A DNA stretch of 64,000 nt from Brachionus koreanus. Its lineage: Eukaryota; Rotifera; Eurotatoria; Ploima; Brachionidae. This document shows positions 25,201 through 39,642 of the stretch, piece after piece; within the stretch, counting starts at the first letter, position 1, and each line of letters begins with the position of its first letter. A program made the translations under genes and the position numbers. The notes beneath the pieces were generated by a model. The model ran no database searches, was not told the DNA's origin, and saw only the letters and a program-made list of their open reading frames with translations. The stretch lies in NCBI GenBank assembly GCA_016987375.1, contig PJRA01000263.1, positions 5,397,571-5,461,570 on the forward strand, written 5' to 3'.

Positions 25201-28200
25201 CTTATTTTTTAACAAATAAAAATTTAAAACACATCTATCAATATTATGATCATCCCAGATTGATAGACGGAAGCACTTTTCTCAAAATAAAAACTGAACT
25301 CAAAGTAAAGTGATTGATTTTTTGATTTAAAAAAAAAAACTTAAAAATTCTTAAGAGCTTGATTATTGCCAAAACCTTAAACACAATTCTAAGCAAAGAA
25401 AGATTTCAATCAGTTTTAAACGAGTGGACAAATTTGATAAAGCAGCTCTCTCATGGAAATAGTCTTGAATATCAAAAAAAAATAAATGATCTTAGAAATA
25501 ATGAGATATCTGTTCTTAAAATACTTGAAAAAGTAACTTTTATGATTTATGTTTCATTTAATTTAAAATATATTTAGTATTGTGTGCAATTTAATTTGAT
25601 TCCCATTGAGTATGTTTCTTTAAAAGAAATTCTAAGAAGTTGGGTTACTTTGGATAGTGACTTGGTATTAAAAGTAGAAAGAAACTATAACAAAAAAGAA
25701 GCTAATGTGAAAATTAAAAATTCTAATATTATCAAGTATAAAGTTTATAAAATTAAAAACATCAAGATTTTTTTCAAAAGTCAAAAATTTCCAATTTTTA
25801 AAAAATTACTCATGTTAGTTACAAGGACAAAAATCTAGTTTAGATAAATTTTTGAATTTAATCTGGATAATTTAATTTTTATCTGAACAGTAAGTTTTTT
25901 TGTTAAATATTATCTTAACTCCCGGCAAAATTTGAAACGACCAAATTTTTTAAATTTTAGCTAATTAGTTATAAATTGGTAATAAATTGATCATCAATGA
26001 TTATGGAAAAATACTCAAAATCTTTAAAAAGTCACCAAGAATTATGATTTAATTTTATTCTTTCTATATAAGATTAAAAAGTATAAAATTTTTAAGTAAA
26101 ACGTAGAATATAGAATTTTTAGATTAATTAAAAATCAAGAAAACTAAAACCTACAAGTTGTTCCAACTTTAGTCTAGTTTCAGAATCTGCATAAAAACCG
26201 ATAAGTGATTGGGGTCATCTAGGACTAAAAACAAAAATACTAAAGAAGAAGTAATTTTTACTTTTTTCGGGGTTAAAATTGATATTTTTTAAAATTTTTT
26301 TACAAAAAATTTTGTTTGGTAGAAAATTTAATTTTCTTTCAGAATAAATACCCACATGTAAGGTTTGAAAGTATTGTTACTGATAAAAATAGGTTTAAGT
26401 ACTTTTTGAGCTATAGCCAAACTTCCAACCTCTGGATCAAAATTTTTTTTAGACTTTTTTTTTTTAGAATTTTTTATTAATTAAATCAACACATCCAAAT
26501 TTTTAATCTTTTTTTCTGGACAATAAAAAAAAACATTGAAAAATTAATTATTTTAAGAAAATTAACAAATTAGATTTTCCAAGTAAATAACTTGAGTTAA
26601 TTGTTGTGACAAGACCAAATTTTTTAAAAACAATTATTCCGTATGACTTAAAAATTTGACTTTTGAAATGTATCTTATTTTCAAAAATTTAAATAATCGA
26701 TATTTTCAGATTTTCCTATCCATTCAATTGGTTCAAAGGAACTTTGAAATCTGTTTCTTCATTTGATTTGAACGAAATCGATTCTTATAATAATTTGAAT
26801 CAATTATCGAATATTGTTTGGATAAACGATTCATCAAGTATTAATAATATTTACTAAAAATTGGATATTTAGCAAAAATTTAAATAAATTAATTGTTCTA
26901 GTTTTGATTAAAAACATGCCTGGAGCTGACAAATGGATCGTCGGAAATTATATGAAAACTTTTAGTTTTTTTAGAGTAAATTATGATGCTCAAAATTGGA
27001 AGATGTTAACTGAACAATTATTATTTGATTTTAAAGTAAAAATTTAAAAAATTAAGATTTAAATTTAAAAAAATTATTTTTTAGTCTTTAAATGTAAATG
27101 AAAGAATCCAAATTGTTGACGATATTTTTTATCTAATAAATAATCAATTATTACCCATTGCTTATGGCTTAAATGTGTTAGATTATATAAAACGAGAAAA
27201 TCGCTATTTACCATGGAAGGTTGCAATTGAGCACATTAGAAAAATTATCAGTTATATTGAAGATGATAGTCAAATTTTTTCAAAATTTAGAGTAATTTTT
27301 TAATAAAGCTTTTTGATTATTAATTAAAATTTATTATCCTAATTAGGAATTCATCATAAATTTGTTGAAACCAATGTATGAGAGACTTCAATGGGGTGAA
27401 AATATGATGGACTCTTTAGATGAAAAGTTTATTATTAACAGAATTAATTTAAGTTAATTGATTTAACTTAAAAACTTTAGATTTATTCGAGTTTTAATAG
27501 TTGATTTAATGTGTTCTTTGGACTATGAAGATTGTGTACAAAATAGTGTAAAACAACTAACTGATATGATTAAGATAAATGTCAATAAGTAATTTTTAAA
27601 TCAAATTTTTTTTACTTTCACTAAAATCTGAATGCCTATTTTTCAAGCATACCTCTTTATTTGAGAAAAAGTGTTTATTGTACAGCCATACGTCACACTG
27701 GTATAAATGAATGGTTTTATCTGTGGAAAATGTATCTGATACAAACACAAGGCGACAATTTTAGCCTTAGAGATTCCTTGCTCTATTCATTAAGTTGTTC
27801 AAGCCAAAATTGGATTTTAAATTTGTAAATTTTAAAATTCATTTCTTAACATAAATTTATTGGGAGTGAGTCAAAACATAGAATAAGTTTGAACAACTGA
27901 AAATAAATGTGATAAGTTTTGCTATTTATTATTCGATTAAATTTTAAATCACATGGAAAAATTGAAATTGTTATTGAAAAAACTAAATTTAATAGCACTT
28001 TAAAATTTGATAGCCTATTTGCATTTACGAATTCAATTTATATGGACCGTCTTGGAGAAAAAAATTGAAAAATTTTAACGTTTACTTGTATTGAATATTT
28101 CATAACCTATGTTTATTAACATACACTAAGAATTGTTATTATTCAAAAGCTAAAAAGTTATGTAAAAAAATTTTTTTTATTCAGTAATTGGCCAAAAGCC

Positions 28201-29173
28201 GAAACCAGGTAGAAAAAAGGTAATACAAAATAATTAACCTTTATATGATAACTTAAATACATTTTTTTCCAAATTGAAATCAGAATTCTCACTATTAATC
28301 ATTAATCAATAATTAAAAATTAGAATTTCCTATTTGCTACTTTTAGAAATAAAATCATTAAGCAAAATTAATTAAAAAAAACCTAAAAGGAAAATTTTAC
28401 AAAGCATTTTTCTTTACACATTTTAGTTATTTTTTTAAATTACTTAATTCTTTATCAGAAAAAACTTAAAAAATTTATTAATAATTAAAATATTTGACCT
28501 ATGTTTTTTATGGTTTTTTTTTCTAAGTTTATTAATAATCTGTGTTTTTACTTTTTCTATGTTTATTAATTAATATGCATTTCCAGATAAAAATAAATTC
28601 TATGTTTAAATACAGTTCTAATTTATATTGCGTTATTTTAGATTCCTTCGAAGACTGGTCTATGAGAATTCTATTTTGTTTGAAGATTTACCAATTGCTG
28701 TTAGCTATATAAGCAAAAATCCTGTAGGTAAATACGTTACGTGGAATCATATATCACAAAATTATCAAAATTTTTACAATAAGTAACTTTTTTTAATATC
28801 TTAGTCAAAAAAAAATAATTTTTGGATTTTTTTTCCAGAATCGGAAATGATCCGGAGCTTTTTGTAAAAGTTCTCCAGGTTTCTACTTCCGAATTTAAGT
28901 TCAAATACGAAATTAAACAAGTATTTTTTAAATATATTAACAATTAAATGACTAAACAATAAATTTAAATTTTAGATCTATGATTTTATTGAAGAAATTG
29001 GTCTTAAAAACTACTCAATATATTATGAAGATTCAAATGATAGGCTTTACAGTAATAAAGATAATTTGTTTTCAAATATTGAAAGCAGAATGAGCCATTT
29101 TACCAAGTGGAAGCAAGCGAATTCCAAAGAGCTAGATGATTGGCTGAATAAAAAACAACTTAGTAATCTTTAA
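22276..29173 (+). CDS. M1 aminopeptidase-family membrane protein, catalytically dead
   Basis: 18 exons: 22276-22456, 22744-23493, 23545-23914, 23965-24144, 24197-24382, 24435-25107, 25161-25304, 25356-25532, 25578-25735, 26710-26837, 26902-27035, 27085-27291, 27347-27426, 27481-27588, 27648-27824, 28642-28782, 28839-28920, 28976-29173; about 1357 residues. A polar N-terminus of about 215 residues leads to a cysteine-rich patch (221-244), likely palmitoylated, and one TM segment (about 246-272): type II topology as in aminopeptidase N. The ectodomain follows M1 order, with LHFIPLSYDIIMRP near the first beta domain and an ERAP1_C-like helical domain (FFRVNYDAQNW, VDDIFYLI, RYLPW). The zinc motif HELAHQW is replaced by KQLGKHW (695-701), GAMEN by a sequence like IEINH, and NEGFA is absent, so hydrolysis is not expected. 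Exons remain open and phased, arguing against a pseudogene. AATAAA at 29230. Confidence 0.85.
26138..26235 (+). repeat. Dispersed repeat, copy 2 of 2 (in M1-gene intron 9)
   Basis: CCTACAAGTTGTTCC, then CTAGTTTCAGAAT and CATAAAAA correspond to 1840-1930. It lies in the unusually long intron 25736-26709. Family unknown. Confidence 0.5.
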
Positions 29174-29603
29174 ATTCAAACATTAGATTTTATTCATGAG
29201 AATTTATTTAAATTAAACTATTTAAAGATAATAAAATTTTTAACTTATAGAAAATTTAAATTTTTTTATTAAAATGAAGCATATTTAGCAACAAAAAAAG
29301 CAACAATTTGTTTCCCTATTGTCTGAGCTCAGTTAAATAAAATTTTTCTAAGTGGGTGAATTGATTTTGGTGCTTAAGAATTTGCTAAATTTTTTGAGCA
29401 ACAGTTATTTTTGAATTTTAATAGATGCAAAATTAAAAAAAAAAATGATACATATTTCGCATGCTTTAAAACGTTATTTGTATGATATAAATTGCTGAGT
29501 TATATAATTAGAAAACTATATAAATATCTGAAAAAGTAGAAATAAACTTGAAAAAAAAATATTTGCTTAAGAGAAGTAATTTCAAAAGAATTGATCTTAA
29601 GCC

Positions 29604-32600
29604 ATGGCTAATTTGTCCATTTTTATGCAACTTTTTTTATGTTTGATGGTCGTCCATCTCACATATTCTCAAAACTTTTGTGATATGAAGCAAAAGACAA
29701 ACGCGGAATGTCCGGCTCAATTGGACATTCTCTATGAATATAGCAAAGACGATAGTGAATGGAAAATAGACTTTGAACAATTTCGTTTGGAGCAAATCAC
29801 GCACACGTCCGATTTGATAAAAGAGATTAGCAGTCGTAGAAATTTAGGAAAGCTTTGTCCATACAGTAGAATTCATAAGGAATGCTGTGAGGGATACAGT
29901 GGTGATAACTGTGAAATTGGTACTTTATAAAACATAAAAAATCAATTGAATACAGATTAATTTTTTTTTCAAAGCTAATTTAGCTGTACCCATTTCTGTT
30001 CAAAATTTGACAAAACCGGCAATTCTTCCTTTTTCAACTTGTCTTCTTTGGGGCAAAGATCATTATCGAACTTTTGATGGCTCTTTTTTTCAATTAAGTG
30101 GAGAGTAAAAAATTTTGACTCAAATAAAAATTTTTCTTAATTTGTCTGTTTCTAGTTGTGATTATAAGCTTTCGGGTGCATCTTCATGGCAGGTTAATGT
30201 TAGAACTGAAGGCTGTCAAAATTATAACACATGTAAAAAATCTCTTCTGATGTCTTTCGGCAGTGTAAAAATTACTGCCAATGGTGGTAAAATAAGTGTT
30301 GACCAAAATGTTCTAGGAGATGAAGAAAACTATATAAAAGATGGTTTATTTAATTATTTTAATAAAGAAATATAATATTTTAATATTCTGAAATAAGCTA
30401 TTACAATCGAAAGAAAAGGAGAATTCATTCATTTGAGATTTTCAGATGGAGTTAGATTAAAATGGACTACGGATTCTTTGACCATATTTTTGACTGTTGA
30501 TGATCAATATATCAATAAAGTATCAGGTCTTTGTGGAGATTATAATGATGAAAAACAAAATGATTTTTTGCTTCCTACTGGACAATATACGAGAGAAGCC
30601 TCAATATTTGCTAATAGTTGGCGTTTAGACTCAAGTGTAAGATTTTGAAATTAGATGATACTATGAAAAATAGTTTCTAAATAATATAATTAAAGTGTCC
30701 TGAAGTTCCACCAATTACTTATCCTTGCAATACACAACAGTTAGAAAATGAAGCGAGTGAAGCTTGCAAACTAATTATTGATCCCAATGATGGTTTTAAT
30801 TTATGTGACAAAGTTCTGAATGGTTCAAAATATTTTCAAGAATGTAAAAAAGACTATTGTTTAGCAAAACGTAGCTTAGATCTAGAAAGTATCGAGATGG
30901 CACTTTGCAATTCATTTGCTTTGTTTGGTTCTCAGTGTTCAGATCATTTTATAACTGTTGAATGGAGAACTGCCACAAGGTGTCCAAAAAATTGTCCAGA
31001 TAGAAAAGTGTACACAGAATGTGGCACATCATGTCCAAAAACTTGCCAAAATAGAAATATACATTTATCTGCTGTTGAGTGTATTAAAGCTTGTTCACCT
31101 GGATGTGTTTGCCCTGATGGACTCTACATTGACGCTGGTCAAAATAACACTTGTGTCGAAGCCCAAGATTGTACTTGCTTTTACAGAGGAAATTACTATA
31201 AGCCTAATGAAAAAGTTACAATTGACTGTAATGAATGCACTTGTCAAAGTGGTTTGTGGACTTGCACTGAAAGAAAATGTCCCAGGACTTGCTCGCTGTA
31301 TGGTCTTGGACACTTTAGAACTTTTGATGGAAAAAACTACGATTTTAAAGGAAATTGCGAATACACTCTTTTAGAACAAATAAACACAACAGTTGATCCA
31401 AATTTATTTATTACATATAAAAATATAAGAGGAATTAACAAAGAATATCCTATTGAGCTAAATATACAGACAATGAAAACATTGGTATCAATTAGACAAA
31501 ATTTGATTTATGTTAATTCATTACAAATTTCTTCTTTGCCTTTTATTAACCCAGATGTCTACGTTAAAAAAACTTCTGAATTTTTCTATTCTATTCAAGG
31601 AAAAGGTTTCTGGGTGCTTTTTGACGGTATTCGAGTATATATAACAGTTGATGCGTTATATTTAGACAACATAAGAGGTTTATGTGGTACATACAACTTC
31701 AAAAGTTCAGATGACTTTATGCCTCCTAATGGATTTATTGAATCTGACATAGTTTCTTTCGTTGATTCGTATAAGCTTGATGGATCCTGTGAAACAATCA
31801 AACAAATGTCTCCATGTGACACTTATTCATCCGTATGCTTAATTTAATTTTAAAAAAAAACTTAATTTTAAATTTTTTTTTGTTAGGCGGTGAGTGATGC
31901 AAATAGACTTTGTGATGTTTTAAAAAGTGATGTATTCAAACCATGTGATCATTTGGTTGATGTGGCAACATATATTGAAGCTTGTAAATTTGACATGTGT
32001 TCAGATGAAAATTCGAATCATCGGGACCTGTATCGATGCCGTGCAGTTGCTGCATACGCTCAAGAATGCGCTTCTAAAGGAATAACAATTGATTGGTTAG
32101 AAAATAGCGAGCTCAGAGAGCTCAAGGCAGCATGTTACAATAGCAAATATGGAAAATGTTATGGTGGCTCGCAATATTCAGAATGTACCAAACTTGTCAA
32201 TTCCACTTGTAAAGAACTATTTATAAAAGACAAATATAGAGGTCACTATGATTTCTGTGTTGCTGGATGCTCTTGTCCAGAAGGCCAATATTTAGACAAA
32301 ATAAATGATCAATACATGTGTGTAACAAAAGAGACGTGTTCTTGTTATGATTTTGCTCACGATAAATATTACCAGCCTGGTGAAACCATAAAAAGAGCTT
32401 GTTCAACATGGTAAGATTTTAAACTGAATATAATTGTCTCAAATATAAACATATTTATTATTAGTACTTGTGCGAATGGAAGTTGGAATTGTGACAATAC
32501 AGATTGTAAAGACATTATAAAATGTCCTCATAATCAGGAATTCTCTAAGAATGCTTCATCTTGTCCCAAAACATGTGCAAATAAAGATCATTACAGAAAT

Positions 32601-35600
32601 TGTAACCTGGAAATAGAAGGCTGTATTTGTCCAAATGGAACAATTTCAGACTATAATGTAATTTAATAATTTTGAAATTTAATCAAATCAAATTATTTAA
32701 GATTTCTTAATCATATATTTGCTTGTTTGTATCAAGCTAGTGATACTTCAGATCACTTAGGAACTTTGTATAGTTTTTTCAAAAGATAAAAAATTTAGAA
32801 CTATTCTAAAGACTTTTAATTAATTTTAATTGAATATTATTTTTCTATTCTTTTAAAGTTACTTTTTTTTATAATTCAATAGAAATCGATAAATTTTAAA
32901 AAATTTGGGAAATTAAAACTTTTGATAAATTTTCAATCTAAAAGATTATGTAAATTATAATATAAATGAAATTTTAATATAAAATTTTAAGTTAAAATAA
33001 CAAATTGAAAGTTGATTAAAGATTTCAATTTGACAAAATTTTGGGATTTTAGGAATATTTAGATTTTAAATTTTTTAATAAAAGGATCTAAAAAGCATAG
33101 TATTATTTAAATCTAAAATTGATTTCTTTTTCAAAGAATTTTTGTGTACCTGAAAATGAGTGTTCGTGTCTTCATAGTGGAAAAATCTATAACCACTTAG
33201 AAACAATTCGAATGGGATGCAATACGTGTGAATGCAAAGCTGGTCATTGGAGTTGTAGCACTGAAAAGTGCGATGGTGTTTGCATTGCTGCGGGAGATCC
33301 CCATTATACTACATACGACGGTCTCAGATTTTCATATCAAGGAAATTGTAAATATATCTTAACCCAAACTGTTGATCAGAGCTTTAGAGTTATTGCTGAA
33401 AATATTCCTTGTGGTACCACTGGTGTTACTTGTACGAAAAACGTTTTTATTCAATACAATGAGATATCAATAAATTTAATGAGAGGAAGAAACATAGAAG
33501 TTAATGGTATTGAACTAATTGACTTAGAAGAAGGGGCCAGACTTTTTGGAAATGTTCGCATTATGACCGCTGGTCTGTACCACATTATTAACTCAACTGA
33601 TTTCATGATAAAATGGGATGAAGCAACACGTTTATATATTGTAATTCATTCTCATTGGAAAAATAAAATGCAGGGTATATGTGGCAATTTCGATATGGAT
33701 AGTTCAAATGACAAGCAGTATGAAAATTCATTTTAGTGGCAAATTTTATTTTTTAATCAAATTCAATCATATATTTTAATGAATATATTGGTTTGCAATC
33801 AAATTAATTTTCATATATGATAAGATTTTTATTACATTTTTAATATTGAATTTGATCAAGAATTTTGCTTTTATCTTTTAATTTTATTAAACTAAATAAT
33901 TTTATTTTAATAGAACAACAAGTGGTATTCTAGAATCATTAGAAGAATTTGTTGATTCTTGGAAAGTAGAAAAATCATGTCCACTTCGCCCCTCGCCAAT
34001 GATTGATGAGTCTGATCCATGTAACGGACATATTCATCGAAAAGAATGGGCAATAAAAGAATGCTCTCTTGTAAACACTCCTGGAAATGACAATCCTTTT
34101 ACTCCCTGTATAGAAAAACTTGATCCAGCAGATATTCATAAATCACACATTGAATGTTTGTTTGATGCATGTAGCTGTGACAAAGGAGGAGATTGTGAAT
34201 ATTTGTGCAGCTCTTTGGCTTCTTTTGCCGAGCTTTGTCTCAAAGTAGGTATAGCTGTCAAATGGCGCACTCAGCATAGATGTCCGATTCAATGTGAATA
34301 TGGAAAAGAATATCTCCCTTGCGGACCTTTGTGTCAACAGACTTGTATGGATTTGTCTACAGGAAATAATCCACAATGTCCAAACGCTGGTTGTGTTGAA
34401 GGATGTTTCTGTCCTGAAGGTTATGTAATCGATTATAATGGAAAATGTGTTCTTTCATCAGATTGTGATTGCTACTCAAATGGAAACAGATATCCACCAG
34501 GCAGCAAAATAGCAAAAGATTGTGAAATTTGTGTTTGCATTAATGGAACCTTTATTTGTGATGAGAAAATATTAGATTGCAAAGTTGAATGTAACAATAA
34601 AACTGAATTTAGATGTGAAGCTGATAAAACTTGTATTCCATTAGATTGGCTATGCGTAAATAAATTGTTTCTGTTAAATTTTCTTACTCATATTTATTAA
34701 AAGGATAAAACAGCAGATTGTTCAGACTCTGCAGATGAAATTGACTGTAAATGTGAAATAAATAACTCAACATTTATTTGTGATAATGGTCAATGTATAA
34801 ATTCAATAAATGTATGTGATGGAGTTGAACATTGTAGAGACAAGAGTGATGAGAAAGATTGTTATAATCCAATATGTGAAGAGTTTTTGTGTAAAAATAA
34901 AAAATGCATTCCACAAAATTGGGTTTGCGATGGTTATATTGATTGTGGTGGAGACGACGATTCAGATGAATTAAATTGTAACATAACAAACATTTGTGAA
35001 GATGATGTAAGGGAATTTTATTGTGAAACAACAAATCCAACATGCCATCCAATCGCGCAGATTTGCGATGGACATGATGATTGTGGAGACGGATCAGATG
35101 AGAGAAATTGCACATGTTTATGCGAACAAGCATTCACATGTAAAACAATCTGCCAATGTATAGATCCAAAGAAAGTATGTGATTCAATAGAAGATTGTTT
35201 AGACGGAAGTGATGAACTAGATTGTGGATGTGAAGAAAATGAATATAGATGCAATGGAGGAAAATGTATAAATCAAACAAAAATGTGTGATGGTTTTGAT
35301 GATTGTGAAAAAGGAGATGATGAAAAACATCCAGATTGCAGTAATAAAATTAATAATCAAAAAAAAAAAATAATTAAATAATTAAAAGGAAAATGTGAGT
35401 TACTACAGATAATAGGAAAATCAAATTATGTATCAAATATTGAAACAAATCCATTTGAATTTCCAGAAAATTTGATCGTAGGAAACGGAGGAGCCAACTT
35501 TAGTTCACTACCTGTTACCATTACAATAGATATGGTCTCAGGGTTGAGCGTAGAAATTCGTGGAACACAATTTGTTAATGATAACACTAACATAGCAGAA

Positions 35601-38600
35601 TATGTTGCATCATTATATAATATTGATGGTGNNNNNNNNNNNNNNNNNNNNNNNNNNNNNNNNNNNNNNNNNNNNNNNNNNNNNNNNNNNNNNNNNNNNN
35701 NNNNNNNNNNNNNNNNNNNNNNNNNNNNNNNNNNNNNNNNNNNNNNNNNNNNNNNNNNNNNNNNNNNNNNNNNNNNNNNNNNNNNNNNNNNNNNNNNNNN
35801 NNNNNNNNNNNNNNNNNNNNNNNNNNNNNNNNNNNNNNNNNNNNNNNNNNNNNNNNNNNNNNNNNNNNNNNNNNNNNNNNNNNNNNNNNNNNNNNNNNNN
35901 NNNNNNNNNNNNNNNNNNNNNNNNNNNNNNNNNNNNNNNNNNNNNNNNNNNNNNNNNNNNNNNNNNNNNNNNNNNNNNNNNNNNNNNNNNNNNNNNNNNN
36001 NNNNNNNNNNNNNNNNNNNNNNNNNNNNNNNNNNNNNNNNNNNNNNNNNNNNNNNNNNNNNNNNNNNNNNNNNNNNNNNNNNNNNNNNNNNNNNNNNNNN
36101 NNNNNNNNNNNNNNNNNNNNNNNNNNNNNNNNNNNNNNNNNNNNNNNNNNNNNNNNNNNNNNNNNNNNNNNNNNNNNNNNNNNNNNNNNNNNNNNNNNNN
36201 NNNNNNNNNNNNNNNNNNNNNNNNNNNNNNNNNNNNNNNNNNNNNNNNNNNNNNNNNNNNNNNNNNNNNNNNNNNNNNNNNNNNNNNNNNNNNNNNNNNN
36301 NNNNNNNNNNNNNNNNNNNNNNNNNNNNNNNNNNNNNNNNNNNNNNNNNNNNNNNNNNNNNNNNNNNNNNNNNNNNNNNNNNNNNNNNNNNNNNNNNNNN
36401 NNNNNNNNNNNNNNNNNNNNNNNNNNNNNNNNNNNNNNNNNNNNNNNNNNNNNNNNNNNNNNNNNNNNNNNNNNNNNNNNNNNNNNNNNNNNNNNNNNNN
36501 NNNNNNNNNNNNNNNNNNNNNNNNNNNNNNNNNNNNNNNNNNNNNNNNNNNNNNNNNNNNNNNNNNNNNNNNNNNNNNNNNNNNNNNNNNNNNNNNNNNN
36601 NNNTCATTCGCTGGAAGTCCTGAACCATCAACTACACGAACAACAAGAATAAGTAATATAAAGATAAATTTGTAAATATATAAATTAAATAAATTAAAAA
36701 GGAACACCAAGAACAAGATTTACAACAACAGCTAAATTGACAACAGAATTAGAAAAAACGAGTTCACAATTGGAATTAACAACTCTTGAAGATACGTTGA
36801 ACACCGAAAAAAATACTTATCCTGAAACAGGATCATCAACTACAACGAACAAGCCTACTACTACTGCTCCTACAACTATAATATCTCCATTTGCATCTCT
36901 TGAGTTTTCCCAATATAGTAGCCTTTTGACTACCATTCCTTCAACGTCAACTATTACATTAACTTTATCTCAATCTCTTTTCACGAGTGAATCATTAAAG
37001 TGCTCTTTTTTCGATATTCTTCATCTCACTAATATAATCGAATCTATCAATAATCAAGCTAACCAAATTTTAGATAAAAATTTACTTTTGGATTCTAGTC
37101 TTAATGGATGGGCACCACTTATTATTAGTGATTATGTAGACCTAAAGTTTATTAATCCATTACAATTGTATGCAATCGAAGTTGTTAATGGTAGCAATGT
37201 TCACAATTATATTCTTCAGCTTTTAGATGAAAATTCCGATCAGTCTCAAGAATTGGTTTGTAATTATCTGTTTTTAACATTTTTCTTATTGTTACTTTTA
37301 GATTACTGTTCAATCTGAGCCATCTATTTTTTACTTTTCATCAAGTCTTCCACTTATTCGTTCCATCAGATTTAAGCCAATTGAAAAACAAAATGAACTT
37401 TTGAACTACAATGTTCGTCTTCGCATTTTTGCATGCATTGGTAAGTTTTGAATATTTCATGTTAGTTATTTTTTAAATTTCATTCCAAGATAATGTAAAT
37501 ACAGTTCAACCTTGCACTCTTTCTGAATGGTCTGAATGGAGTTTATGTTCATCCATTTGTGGTAAAACGAAACGCTCACGAAATAGATCTGTCTTAAGAG
37601 GAATTTGCAATGATACTTTGAATGAAGAAGAAAGCTGCACTAATCTTAATTGCCTATGCTTAATTGATAGAGCATCATATTTGGAAAATATTGGTTCTGA
37701 GATACCTGTCGATCTTCTTGTTGGATATATTTTTAATAATGAATCGAAATATTCTGAAGAAGTTATGATTGATGATAGTGTTCCTTTATCTACAAAAATA
37801 AGGATCGATCCATGCACAGAATTCGAATGTACCTTAAATGGATTAGTTGATACCAGCTTTAACTGCACAGGTAAAACTCGGCCTTTTAAAATTAAAAAAT
37901 TTTATCAACATTTAAATTAATTTTTATTCAAGAATTATGTGAATATAATGATTGGTCAGAATGGACCGATTGTGATGCCACTTGTGACAAATCTGGTCTG
38001 CAGCATCGTACCAAAATTTTAAATAATACCAATCCTTTCTGTAATTCAACGATCACAGAATCTCAAGTCTGCATCAAAGATTGTGTCTGTCTTTACACTG
38101 AATGGGAACAATGGTCACCATGCAGTAAGACATGTGGTTCTGGAGAAACAAAGAGAACTCGCAAGATCAAAACACTTCACCTAATTGCATACTGCAATGA
38201 AGCTTTAGAAGAAATTGAAGTTTGTAATACAAATTGTTGCCCAGTTGATGGCCAATACTCATCATGGTCTGAATGGAGTGAATGTAGTGCAACTTGTGGA
38301 TCAGGAATCCGAAGACGTACAAGAAATTGTGATTCTCCAAAACCAGACTGCAATGGAAATCAATGTGAAGGATCTGATGCTGAAATTGAAAACTGTAACA
38401 CAGAGCCATGCGGTATAATCTACGTTAATAATCATATTTTTTAAATGTATTTAATTAATAATTTTAATTCAGAGCCTTTTTGCGACCATGGTAAAATATT
38501 TAACAATTGTAGCAATAAGTGCGACTTGACTTGTTCGACACTTTCATGTACTCAAGTTTGTCACGAGCCTGATACTTGTACACCTGGTTGCTCTTGTCCA

Positions 38601-39563
38601 CCTGGAACATATGAAAATGAAAAGGGTGAATGTGTTACAATTGATAAATGTTTGTGTTCTTACGAGGATCAAATATTTTTACCAGGGCAAATTTATGAGA
38701 AGGAATGTGAAAATTGGTAGGAATTGGTTTTAAGAATAATAATCTTTCTAATTCTAGTGATTTTTAGTAAATGTATATCAGGATGCATGCAGTGTTCACC
38801 TAAAAACTGCTCTAAATGTGAATTGTCCGAATGGACGGAGTGGTCTAATTGTACTGATGAATGCGGAGGAATAAGCAAACGGTTTAGAAGCTATTTTGGA
38901 GAAAATTGTGATAGAAATGATACCATTGAAGAAACTAGAAAGTGTGATAATTGCAATTGCACAGTTAATAATATCACATATTCAGTGAGAATATTTTTTT
39001 TAATTTAAATTTTTTTTTCAATTCATTATTTAGGATGGCGATATTTTTACTAACTCTGAAAACGAATGTGAAGAGTGTAAATGCATTAGAGGTAAAATTA
39101 TTTGCTTGCCAAAATGTAATGAAACCGAGGAAAGCTGTAGAGAAAAGTCTGATGAACAGTTCATTTATAGCTATATTTACCCATTGAACGGAGAATGTTG
39201 TGGCTTTTGTATAAAAATACCAAGTACTAATTTATCTAGTTAAGATTTTAAAAATTTATTTATTTTTTTCAAGGAGTAAATGATACGTGCCAGGTGGTAC
39301 AATTAAGACCACAGTATATCCAAACTGGTGGATGCATTTCGGAAAAAATGCTTCCAAGAGAAGTTTGTTCTGGTTCATGCCCTTCTTATGAAAAAAGCTA
39401 TGTTAGATTTCCTGGTTTGGTTACTAATTCAAAATTATGTAAATGCTGCTCCGCCGAACAGACATTCAGCCAAAATGTAATGATGAGATGTCCTGGTAGA
39501 AGGATCCTAGCAGAATACATAAGAATAGCCAGCTGCAAATGTGAGATATGTGGAGCATCCTAA
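29604..39563 (+). CDS. SSPO: SCO-spondin-like secreted mosaic glycoprotein (contains assembly gap)
   Basis: Exons: 29604-29919, 29975-30104, 30156-30343, 30398-30636, 30696-31832, 31887-32410, 32465-32657, 33137-33717, 33914-34655, 34704-35340, 35389-35631 (into gap), 36604-36652, 36702-37255, 37302-37440, 37490-37870, 37933-38412, 38473-38716, 38768-38984, 39034-39238, 39274-39563; about 2500 residues plus the gap. Order: signal peptide (cut near TYSQ), cysteine-rich N-terminal module, three vWD domains (HYRTFDG, HFRTFDG, HYTTYDG) with C8 and TIL modules, six LDLa repeats (34.6-35.3 kb), discoidin-like region around the gap with a Thr-rich linker, five TSP1 repeats (WSEWS forms), TIL, vWC-like, and a C-terminal cystine knot. 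Vertebrate SCO-spondin has this order and builds the Reissner fibre. The vWD sites read SGLCG, RGLCG and QGICG, lacking the first Cys of the CGLCG isomerase-like motif. Hemocytin is an alternative but lacks TSP1 repeats. The donor at 39238 could be 39223. AATAAA at 39637. Confidence 0.85.
35632..36603. other. Assembly gap (run of N)
   Basis: 972 N bases interrupt the SCO-spondin-like gene between the last LDLa repeat and the Thr-rich linker. Coding sequence continues on both sides, so at least part of a discoidin-like domain and perhaps more LDLa or linker sequence is missing. The true length is unknown. Confidence 0.99.
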
Positions 39564-39642
39564 TTTTTAAGTTTAATATTTAGTTTCTAAAATACTTAAT
39601 AGATTTTGACAATTTAATTATATTTTTAATTTCTTGAATAAA